Assembly (NCBI GenBank): GCA_024349245.1
Contig: JALDNG010000080.1
Span: 1,432,001 to 1,496,000, forward strand
Origin: Neodontobutis hainanensis
Taxonomy: Eukaryota > Chordata > Actinopteri > Gobiiformes > Odontobutidae
Direction of reading: 5' to 3'
Length of the DNA stretch: 64,000 nt
The translations under genes and the position numbers were made by a program. The notes beneath the pieces are model-generated. The model saw nothing but the letters and a program-made list of their open reading frames with translations. It was not told the origin of the DNA and did no database searches. Shown piece by piece: positions 34,561 through 43,500 of this stretch (within the stretch, counting starts at the first letter, position 1; each line of letters begins with the position of its first letter).

Positions 34561-36177
34561 TACAAGGTTCTACACAGACATTTATATTGTTTACATTGTT
34601 GTAATGTTATGATCGAGGCTCTGGACATAACTTGTTTTTCTAAAGCAAACTAAACAAAATATTAATGCCCTGGCAGTGACAAATATTTTTGGTTTAATAT
34701 TTAATTTGATTACATTAATGCTTAAGTTGAGATTTACAAGAAATATTTTAACTGCTACTAACTTTTATCTGCTGTAAAAAGCACTTTATTTGTTTAAACT
34801 GTTTGCAAACCAAATTTTATTGCACTTTTGTTTATATAGCAGTAGTTCAAAATAAAAGTATGCTATACACAAATTTTTAATTCATTACTAAATGTCTTGT
34901 AAAATGCGATTAAGAGAGAGTTTTGAAAAATAGATTCATCCACACGGCTCAACAGTAAATCCACACGGCTCAACAGTAAACGCAAAAAACAAGATGGTGG
35001 TAAACACTCCGGCACACTGTCCGGAAACCACAAATTAACATTTAAAACCCAAACATTTTCTCTCAGAGGGCCAAAACGGAAAATTCTCCATGGGTCACAG
35101 GACAACTTGCCAAAATTGTTTACATATTATTAAAATAAATACTATTCATCCCAGGTTTGTTTAAAATGCCTTTAGTCTGTGTGCCACTTCCTATGCCGCA
35201 CCATTTTAGTTGGACAAGATAGCACCTAATTTGAAGTCCATAAACTTAATCTGTTTGACACAGAACTTTCAAAAATCCATCAGAATAGGACTAGTTTTGG
35301 ACTTGCACAAACCTACCTGAACTTTATTTGTCTTATAGTTTGTTCAGAGCAGTGAGCTGTTACATGTACCCATTGGCTCAATGAAATTGGCCATTACCTA
35401 ACTAATAAATACTCAACCATCATTATAGAATGAATCTGTAGTCAGTTTACAATTTCAGTCACAAAACGTGAAGACCCCTCGAGGGCCGATTTTGGCCCCC
35501 AGGCCCAAGTTTGGGCACCCCTGAGTTAGAGTATGAGCAGTGAGTCTGTTTTGTTTGTGCAGCTTCTGAAAGTATCAGCAATGCTGAGTCTGAACCAAAA
35601 AGTGGTTGATTTGTGTCACAAATGCCAAGGTGGAACTGTTAAATGTGTCTTTTCAGTAATAAGAGACAAAGGGATCCGTTATTAAAGGATTTTTAGTCAA
35701 CGATGTGGTGAGTTGTGCAGTAAGCTAATGAGTGCTCCAGAATGAAGTGAACTGATAGTGCTAAGTTCATCTGTAATGTTTTCTGAGGTGATATGTTGCT
35801 GGTCCTAATAGACCCGGTTCACAGCTGCTGTGGTTGTTCCCCATAGTGTTCTGCTACGCAACATCAAGTGTAGCTTTTGAAAGGGAACTGCGTCTTACTG
35901 TGATTCACACTCTGAATGTTCAAACTACGTGCACCCTGTCCTTGAAGCGGGCAGTCGTCACTCATTCATTTCAGACTCCGACACATTTATAGCAATATTT
36001 CTAATGAATAGAGAATTCTTTAAACATAAAGTACAGACAGTAATCCAGCTTGTCTTTGTGCCATGTAGCTCTGAAATGTGAGCTGTTATATTTCCCTCAT
36101 GAAGCAGTATATTTATTTTACTTTCTTAGCTGTTGGTTAAGCTGGTGTGAGTCTGGGGCCGCAAAATATCAACAGCA
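34561..36177. other. Intron DNA with minor repeats
   Basis: A 21-bp direct duplication (TCCACACGGCTCAACAGTAAA, twice in tandem) lies at about 34937-34981. At 35475-35525 GAGGGCCGATTTTGGCCCCC and TTGGGCACCCCTG resemble the right end of a hAT-Charlie-type element whose left end was not located. Nothing else was assigned. Confidence 0.45.
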
Positions 36178-36510
36178 GGGGCACTTTGGCTCAGGAGGTA
36201 GAGCAGGTCATCATATAACTTAAAGGGTGGTGGTTTGAACCCTGTTCCCCCGTTGTGTCCTTGGGGAAGACACCCTCTTTTCTTCCAGTGCCAAAGCTCT
36301 GGTGTATAAATGTGTGAGCGTATTCGGTGGGGGTTGGAGAGGCTGTTGGCGTGGTGTGTCAGACTGCCCCAGGGCAGCTGTGGCTACAGAGGTAGTTTAT
36401 CACCAGCAGTCTGTAACTGTGGAGTGAATGAATGGTGGACTCAATTGTAAAGTGCTTTGAGTGCCCTGAAAGGCTCTATAAGAAATCTAATCCATTAATA
36501 TTATAAATAA
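36178..36510 (+). mobile_element. tRNA-derived SINE, essentially full length
   Basis: The head GGCACTTTGGCTCAGGAGGT AGAGC carries the A box, and GGTGGTTTGAACCCTGTTCC the B box. The body contains GTTGTGTCCTTGGGGAAGAC, TGCCCCAGGGCAGCTGTGGC and GGTAGTTTATCACCAGCAGT. The tail reads GTAAAGTGCTTTGAGTGCCC and CTATAAGAAATCTAATCCAT then TAATATTAT. It is the best reference for the other copies in the window. Confidence 0.8.
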
Positions 36511-36598
36511 ACTGATGGTGGATGATTGTAGACACTGAAAGTGTGGTCAGAGGCTAGACAGTGCAATTCAAAATCTTGGCACAAAAGTATGTGCAGCC

Positions 36599-36805
36599 GG
36601 TTCCCTTTCGAGGGAACTCGCACTGCGTCGGGAAACCGACACTATGGAAGAACGCCTTCGGCGTGACGGCTCTGAAGTATGACTGAAACTAGACCAATCC
36701 TGATTGGTGCAACGTAATGCAGTAGTACGTGCCGGCGTACCGGAAGTATAAAAGGGGCGCCGGCTCACCACGGCGCTAGTTTTTCGCTCTTCAGACAATT
36801 GCTCG
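36599..36805 (+). repeat. Left inverted terminal repeat of the DIRS element
   Basis: It pairs with 41268-41466. TATAAAAGG at 36747-36755 is a good TATA box placed to drive transcription rightward into gag, as expected for a DIRS terminal repeat. Confidence 0.9.
36747..36755 (+). promoter_or_regulatory. TATA box of the DIRS element
   Basis: TATAAAAGG sits inside the left terminal repeat about 125 bases before the gag-like frame. Its mirror lies at about 41316-41324 in the right repeat. Confidence 0.6.
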
Positions 36806-36871
36806 AAGTGTGTGTTAGAGACAAGAGACCGTGATCCTTAGACAAGAAATGACGAGTGAACAGCTCAGACA

Positions 36872-38660
36872 GTGTGTGTACCCCTGCCCTCGGTAAATGT
36901 CACGGGTAGGGACACGCACGCCATGTGTGTGATCTGTTTGGGAGTGCAGCACGCTCGGTCAGCTCTCGAGAGAGCTGGCTGTGGCCAGGTCCCGCGACGG
37001 GCCTTGGAACTGTCACCAGACAGTTCCAAGGCCCGTTCTCCCCGTGCAGAAGCCCGCGGTGAGGCTTCTTCTGCACGAGGAAAGGGGCTGGGGCTGGAGC
37101 TATCCACATCTGAGGAAGTGGATGTGCTCAGCACCGAGGCGGATGACGCTGAGGCTCACTCGTTCCCTCATTTGCCCGCTAAATAAGACAGAAAGAAATC
37201 TGAGGCCCGTTCTCCCCGTGCAGAAGCCCGTGATGAGGCTTCTTCTGCACGAGGAAAGGGTCCGGGGCTTGAGCTATCTACATCTGAGGTTGTGGATGTG
37301 CTCAGCACCGAGGCGGGTGACGCTGAGGCTCACTCGTCCCCTCATTTACCCGCTAAATATGACATAGAGAAAGAAGAAATCGGAGGCCCATTTTCCTCGT
37401 GCAGAAGCCCGCGATGAGGCTTCTTCTGCACGAGGAAAGGGTCCGGGGCTGGAGCTATCCACATCTGAGGAAGTGGATGTGCTCAGCACCGAGGCCGAGG
37501 CGGTGACGCTGAGGAAAAGCTCACACGTCAAGTGGGGTTTGCCAATTTTCACAGCTGACTGTGAGCACTGTTAAGCACTCTCCGGCAGAGTGCTGCGCTC
37601 CCGCCTGGCCGTGTTTGACGGGGCCGGCCAGGCTTGCGCTCCCCGCGGGGCAGGCCACGCTGAGGCGGCGAGGCGGCGTAATGCGCGGGGATCGCAGCTG
37701 GAACTTGTTGATAAGATTGGGACTCCTGAGGCAATTTTCTCAATCATCATCAGACAGTTTTGATGCCCTTCCTCCACGTGCAGAAGCCTTTGATAACGCT
37801 TCTTACATGAGGGAGGGGGCCGGTGCTTGAGCGAGAGAGAGAAGAAAATCCTCAGCACTGTGGCGGATGACGCGGAGGTTTACTCGTCACCTCACGTGCC
37901 CGCTTAGGAGGAGCTCATTAAGGCGGTGCTTTCTGCAACACAGAAGCACGACAAAACAAATATAAAGGGAGGTGTTTGGAAGGCCAGTGACCTCCCTCCC
38001 GCTGCGGGGTCTTTAACTAAAAACCCCGGTGCCGCCCACCAAGCCGTGTAGAGAGACAAGGTGAGGGTGGGCAGGGCAGAGGTAGCGGCAGGTCGGGCAG
38101 GGGCATGTCTGCATTTGGTAATATATTGCGGGCATGCCAGGCCGACCTGGTAAAGTCTGGGATGAGGGTGAGACAGTCACACCTGAGGAGGTGGCTGAGC
38201 TCCGCAGGGCGATGGATTTGTTTCTCCTGGTTACCAGGAGACAGGCCGCGGTGCGGCCCGCTTCCTGGTGGCCACGGAGGGGCATTTAGGAAAGGTTTCC
38301 TCCTTTGTGCTCCTCTTTCGCCTTCTGACCTGCTCAGCGACGCCGGTTTTACGGTCGTCGGCAGGGTTCGGGAGGCGAGGAGGCAGACTGAGTTCCTGCA
38401 GTTCATCCCTTGCCGCTCCAAGCCAAAAGGGGCTGATTCTAAAATGGACCGGCCCCAGCCATCATCGAGCTCCTCGTAGCGTCGCCAGAGCCCCTCCGCA
38501 TGGAGCTTGGCAACAGAGGCGGCGTTCTTGCACAAAGCCGGTTCAGCAGAAGGGCGACTCGAGGGCCGTCCTTCAGGCTACGAAGGCTTTGTGGAAGAGG
38601 TCCTGGCTGTATAAGGACCTCTGAGGGCTGGCCCCCGGGGGAGAATTGGCTGAGACTGTT
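36872..38660 (+). pseudogene. DIRS gag-like frame, broken
   Basis: The frame 36872-37186 is Ser/Glu/Asp-rich, ending STSEEVDVLSTEADDAEAHS. The following sequence repeats this block twice more (units starting at 37030, 37204 and 37385), with frame breaks between. From 38105 several short frames continue (for example RRWLSSAGRWICFSW and LPGDRPRCGPLPGG), matching in shifted frames the Arg/Pro-rich C-terminal part of DIRS gag. Stops and frameshifts throughout rule out function. It is assigned as gag by position between the left repeat and the reverse transcriptase. Confidence 0.6.
37030..37510 (+). repeat. Three tandem copies of a 174-181 bp unit in DIRS gag
   Basis: Units begin GGCCCGTTCTCCCCGTGCAG at 37030 and 37204 and GGCCCATTTTCCTCGTGCAG at 37385. 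Each continues to a CTTCTTCTGCACGAGGAAAG phrase, GAGCTATCCACATCTGAGG and ATGTGCTCAGCACCGAGGC. The first spacing (174) keeps the reading frame; the second (181) does not. Confidence 0.9.
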
Positions 38661-38984
38661 TTTTTTTCTATGCAGAGCCCTCTGGAAAGGTGATGTAAGG
38701 CCCACCCGTCTATGACGCTTTGGGCCACATCAGTCTCCAGCGCACACGACCTCGATGGCGTGCGCACGTTGAACAATAATAGACGGCCTCTCCCTGCCAG
38801 GCGGCCACTTCAGGGAGGTCAAGAACAGTATATTCAAACACCCGAGGTCAGCCCCTAGAGGCTGAGTTCATTGGGCAGGCTCGGGTTAGGGAGCAGGAAG
38901 TACACTTCCTTCTGGTACAGGAGGCATGGGTTCCTCCGTCAGAAGGGGAGGTGGGGCTCTACAGCCGGTACTTTATAATTCCCA

Positions 38985-40140
38985 AAATAAAGAACAAAGA
39001 AAAGTAACCACGTCTGAAATTAGATCTGATGTATTTGAACTGGTCTCTGAGGAGGTTCAGGTTCAAAATGCTGGAAGCAATACCTATTATCGTGAACCAA
39101 AACCGGTCTGAGGACGGGTTTGCCACGATAGATCTGGAAGACGCATACCTCCACATTCCTATTATTATTAATCCTTTTTACAGGAAGTTCCTGAGGTTTA
39201 GCTTTCGGGGGCGAAGCATTCCAGTATCGGGTTCTTCCATTCGGCCTAGCTCTCTCCCCTCGCATGTTCAGCAAGTGCATGGATGCAGTCCTGGCTACAT
39301 TCAAACTCCGGGGCATCCGTGTACTGAATTATATCGATGACTGGCTCATTTGGACCCAGTCTCGAGAAATGGCAGGGCGGCATTGAGATGTCGTCCTTGG
39401 CTTTATTTTAGAGCCGGGGGTTGAGACTAAAGATGGAGAAGAGAGTGTTGAGGTCCCTTCAGAGGACCACGCTCTGGAGCAGTGTGGGACCCAATGACAA
39501 TGCATATGTCACCCAACTCAAGAAAAGCCATACTGGCGTTGGTCTCCAGTATAAAGCTAGGCCGCAACATCACTGCGAAGCAGGTTTAAGGACTGCTGGG
39601 GCTCAGGGCCCAACGTAATATATATTGGACCGCTATATATGAGACCCCTGCAGTGGTGGCTGAAAGCCAAGGGGTTGTCCCTGAGGGGGACCCACTCAGG
39701 CTGTTCAGGATAACACGCAGATCCCTTCGTGCCCTGACAACCTGGAAGACGACTTGGTTTCTGGCCCAAGGGCCAGTGCGGGGAGCGACATGTCGCCGGG
39801 AATCCGTTTCGACAGACGCTTCCCTCACTGGGTGGGGCGAGGTCATGGACGGCCTCTTTCCCAAGGTCTGTGGCAGGAGCGTGTTCTATGGCACATAAAC
39901 TGCCTGGAAATGTTGGCTGTGTCTCGGTACACTCCGACGATATGTCGGTTGTGGCGTACCTAAACCATCAGGGGGTCTGAGATTGCGCCGTTTTTACAGA
40001 CTGGCGCATCAGATCCTCCTATGGTCCCAGGGTAAACAATCGTTCATCAGAGGGATGTACATTCCTTGGGACCAGAATTATGGAGCAGACATCCTGTCGA
40101 GGCAGGGGCTGAAAGGCAAGAGGGGAATGGACACTTCATC
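38985..40140 (+). pseudogene. DIRS reverse transcriptase and RNase H, frameshifted
   Basis: Motif A reads FATIDLEDAYLHIPI with the catalytic Asp at 39131-39133, then RKFLRFSFRG. After a frameshift near 39215 it continues FSKCMDAVLATFKLRGIRV and NYIDDWLIWTQS, with the YIDD box at 39330-39341. The thumb region is decayed. RNase H is recognisable at 39660-40140: PLRLFRITRRSLRALTTW, STDASLTGWGEVMDG (catalytic Asp), HINCLEMLAV after a frameshift (catalytic Glu), and YIPWDQNYGADILSRQG at the end. The phrases are typical of fish DIRS elements. Catalytic residues are mostly kept, and frame shifts rather than active-site changes disable it. Confidence 0.85.
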
Positions 40141-40439
40141 CAGAGGTGGTGAAATCTATATACGACAGGTATCCCTGTCAAAAACATTGTGTGTTTTCCT
40201 CACGCATCCAACCCTGCAGGTTTTGGATGCCATGGTTCCGACGTAGCTGAGGCTGCGTCTGTGTGCAGTTTCCCCGATAGCGCTGCTCCCGGGAGTTCTA
40301 GAGAACACTGCAGATGGGCCCCCCATGGCAGATCCCTTCAAGGAGGGTCCTGCCGTCTCAGGCCCCAGCCAGAGAGCTGGAAGCTTTGAGTCTGGCCCCT
40401 GAGGGGGCTCAGAAGATGGCCCGCCTGTAGGTGTAGTAG

Positions 40440-40985
40440 AGATCATACTCAGTTCCAGGGCTCCTTCCACGAGAGGGCGGTTAGAAAAGAAGCGGCGTGA
40501 CTGCAATTGGGGCATTTCACGCCGCTATAAGTGAGGGGCCTCTGAGGAGGCACTCTTCGGTCGTACGCTCTCATCCTCCATTTACCTTCGTGGTAAATGG
40601 AGGATGAGACCTGCGACTCATCCCAGAGTCCCAACGTGGGACTTGGCGGTGGCACTGGGAGGGTTGGCTGAGGCCCTCTTCGAGCCACTTGAATCGATGA
40701 CATATCGAGGTCTGGCATTTAAGGTGGCATTGCTCCTTGTGATTACCTCGCTTAAAAGGTTGGGAGGGACTTCAGGCCCGGGCTATAACACCAATTGGCC
40801 TGGAGTCTGCCCCCGGAGGGGTTCAGATCATCTTGCATCTGAGGCTGTGCGGCCTACGGTCTTGCGGTATGTGTCGGCTGAAGAAGCGAGACTTCATTTG
40901 CTCTGTCTGGTCAGAGCACTGCAAACCTATTTGCAGAAGTCTTCGCAGTGGAGAAAATCAAACCAACTGTTAGTGTGATTCGGGT
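40440..40985 (+). pseudogene. DIRS tyrosine recombinase, N-terminal part only
   Basis: Short frames read GVTAIGAFHAAISEGP and then VPTWDLAVALGGLAEALFEP, LKRLGG and AEEARLHLLCLVRALQTYL, KSNQLLV, corresponding to the core-binding domain and first third of the catalytic domain. The C-terminal part carrying HxxR and the nucleophilic Tyr is absent; after about 40980 the sequence runs into the internal complementary region. A stop follows NQLLV. A perfect fold-back (40570-40608) interrupts the N-terminal domain. Confidence 0.65.
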
Positions 40986-41141
40986 CTCCTAAGAGGGATC
41001 TGCCCGCAACTAAGCAGACGGTCAGTTCATCTCCCTGAGGCGCCAAGCGCTAGGGTGCTTTCGTCCTAAGGGGGGCATGCACTCCAGCCTCATAACCTAG
41101 AGTAGGCATGGATCGGTGTGGCGTAGTGGGTATTTCGTTCC

Positions 41142-41242
41142 CCATAGTGTCGGTTTCCCGACGCAGTGCGAGTTCCTCGAAGTGGAACGCCTCGGTTACG
41201 ATGTAACCCTTGTTCCTGAGAAGGGAACGAGACACTGCGTCG
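41142..41242. repeat. Internal complementary region of the DIRS element
   Basis: It is composed of two abutting segments complementary to the two outer termini of the element (41142-41188 to 36599-36647; 41191-41242 to 41412-41466). In DIRS biology this region templates the joining of the two ends in the circular intermediate. Confidence 0.85.
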
Positions 41243-41267
41243 ACCGGCCACGCCTCCCCATGCCCGG

Positions 41268-41466
41268 GAGCAATTGTTTTATCGCGAAAGACTAGCGCCA
41301 TGGTGAGCCGGCGCCCCTTTTATACTTCGGGTACACCGGCACGTACTACGGCATTACGTTGCACCAATCAGGATTGGTTTAGTTTCATTCATACTTCAGA
41401 GCCGTCACAGCCGACGCAGTGTCTCATTCCCTTCTCAGGTAACAAGGGTTACATACGTAACCCGAG
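41268..41466 (-). repeat. Right inverted terminal repeat of the DIRS element
   Basis: Reverse complement of 36661-36805 with few differences over the core, plus an outer end of its own (CTTCTCAGGTAACAAGGGTT ACATACGTAACCC). Confidence 0.88.
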
Positions 41467-42569
41467 AAGTTTTCTAGTCTCCCAAGACCTGTGCAAATAA
41501 TGGAAGCTCTCATCTGTTATGCATAACCACAATCTTTATTTGACTCCTCTCGTGCCTTATGCACACAAACAATTCAGCATTGTATTGACCATAGATCTAC
41601 ACATGGGCATGCTCTATTCAGTTAAAAGGCCAGTGCATAAAAACTGAGTGTTCAGAGAGGAGCGCTTCAGAGAGGGTTTCCCAGGGTCCTGTATAACCTA
41701 AATCTTGTGCCATTTTTGGCATTTTGAAAAAGGTGCATTCAAGTTCTAAACTCATTCTGACATCACTAACTTGGGACAGTGACTGTTCTGGAGAGTGACA
41801 TATCATTTAAGAACATTTCCAGGAGTCACAGTAAATATCTATTCACATGACTGTCATCTCTGCTCTGAAAACACCACATGAATTATTGATCACATGCAAG
41901 TGCAGTAAATCCCCAGCTTGTCCATTCTGACTTCTTTTACCTTAACTCAACACAGAAACCTCCAGACACCTTATATACAGCAGCAACCAGAGGTATAGTT
42001 TAGCCCAAGATGCAGCCAGGCCTTCATTTAGAGAGATTTAACACCAAGTAAAGCACTGTGAAACTATTCAGAAGGAATTTTTTTGTCTGAGACAAAAAGA
42101 GGAAGTGACAGTCTAAATGATGGAGCCAGTGTCCTTTTGTAAGGACAAAAGGACACTGATGCAGACTGTTGTTTTTAGAGGATAAGGAGGTAAGAATGAA
42201 GACAAAGCAGAGAACAGAGGGGTGAGTCACTGCAGAGCATTAGTTTTTCTGCATTTACATAAAAATGGACTCAACATTAAAATGTCTGCTGACTCTCAGA
42301 CTAGGAGTCTTACATAAACAAAATGAAAAGAAATGCTTGCATCTTTAGATTATTATCAATAATTTTCAGGTATAGTCCTGTTGTTGTTTCTTCCCTAATA
42401 CTTAGTTTCTCTTGAAGCAACATTATGTAACTTTTTACGATCCACTAAAGATCTTTAGAAGATTTCATTTTTTGTGGCTGAGTCAAGTTCCCACAAGATG
42501 TGTGTTCTTATAAGACTGTAGTGCCCTGTAACTTAAGTCTGGTTTCCATTTGTCAGGTTGGTTCTAGCG
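41467..42569. other. Intron DNA with a perfect hairpin
   Basis: No gene or repeat family recognised apart from a 32-base perfect inverted repeat at 42127-42158. Confidence 0.45.
42127..42158. repeat. Perfect 14-bp hairpin
   Basis: CAGTGTCCTTTTGT, loop AAGG, then ACAAAAGGACACTG. It is too short and unbulged for a typical microRNA precursor. Confidence 0.9.
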
Positions 42570-42570
42570 C

Positions 42571-42720
42571 TTTTACATTTTACATTTTTCTTTACATTTG
42601 TTCATTTAGCTGATGCTTTTATCCAGAGCTACAAATTACCAGTATTACAGCCACTGGAGGCAAGGTGGGTTAAGTGTCTTGCCCAAGGACACAACGACAG
42701 TATGAACTGTGGGGAGAAGA
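42571..42720 (-). repeat. SINE fragment joined to an L2-type 3' tail
   Basis: 42571-42640 read on the minus strand gives TGGATAAAAGCATCAGCTAA ATGAACAAATGTAAA, matching the L2 3' end at 49827-49870. It is directly followed at 42655-42715 by the SINE body (ACTGGAGGCAAGGTGGGTTA and GACACAACGACAGTATGAAC). The tRNA-like head is missing. Confidence 0.7.
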
Positions 42721-43414
42721 GGTTGCATTTGCCGAATATTTTTCTTCATTCTCGTTTTTTTTTTAGCCGGTATGGAAAAATCTGAATGTTATCCATCAAT
42801 TTGATGGACTATTCTGAGGGTGATCTATTGTAATTCCTACTCCTCACCAGTTGGTGGTGAATGTACATATATCAATCAGCAATTATCTTGAATTATGTTG
42901 TCTTTGTCGCTCTGCATTCAGTTGCAAAAATGTCACAGCAGCTGAGTGTGAGTAGTTTTTTCAAACTAGTTCTATTATTGTTAATAAAGGTGAAAAAAGA
43001 GGACATGATGCAGTGGAGGATGAAGGAGGACAAACAAAGAATACTGAGGTGGGAAGGAGGAAAAATTTTCTACATCTGTAAAAAAAATAACACAAGTAAT
43101 GGACTTGTCAGGGGCACGGCAACAGCAAGTGAATAAAGTTCAGTTCATTTTTGTTGGAATCATTTTGTGTAATGTACTGCATTCTCTAGAGTTTAATCAC
43201 AAAATATCCTTTCACTTTTTGTGTAACGTTATCTATTGTTCTTAAATAAAACAAATAATCTGTCCTCTATGCTCGTCCTAAAATATCTTAAAACAAAAAG
43301 CCATTAAAAGATATATTAAGTATGAAAATTAAAAATGACAGGTAATAATAGATGATGACGGAAATTTTACGACTCTGTGCGTCAAAATGACGGAGAGTGA
43401 GAAAGTCTAGTGCA
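42721..43414. other. Intron DNA, no gene seen
   Basis: AT-rich; an open frame 42861-43136 (91 codons) includes MSQQLSVSSFFK and a Lys/Glu-rich part, without a known domain. Confidence 0.4.
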
Positions 43415-43500
43415 ACCTCTAGTGGAGAGAGTGGGAATTGAACCGCCTACCTTCTGGTTGAAGGACAACTTCTGAGCCACTGTGCCCCGTTTCTATTACG
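43415..43500 (-). repeat. tRNA-derived SINE head
   Basis: On the minus strand, GGGGCACAGTGGCTCAGAAG (A box) and GGTTCAATTCCCACTC (B box) match the SINE heads elsewhere. It is truncated after the head. Confidence 0.6.

Larger units (their letters stand above)
36599..41466 (+). mobile_element. DIRS-type retrotransposon, nearly complete but dead (4.9 kb)
   Basis: The ends are inverted, not direct: 36599-36805 is the reverse complement of 41268-41466 over most of its length, sharing for example TATAAAAGGGGCGCCGGCTC and the CAATCCTGATTGGTGCAACG core. An internal complementary region (41142-41242) precedes the right repeat. Its first half (41142-41188) is complementary to the outer left end (36599-36647), and its second half (41191-41242) to the outer right end (41412-41466). 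This is the diagnostic DIRS arrangement. The interior order is gag-like frame, reverse transcriptase with YIDD, RNase H and a truncated tyrosine recombinase, all frameshifted. No target duplication is expected or seen. Confidence 0.92.

Noticed and set aside
36872..37186. Apparent host gene with acidic repeats
   Set aside because: It lies between the left inverted repeat and the reverse transcriptase of the DIRS element and is best explained as gag.
42127..42158. microRNA precursor
   Set aside because: The stem is only 14 bp with a 4-base loop, well below typical precursor length, and the flanks do not extend the pairing.
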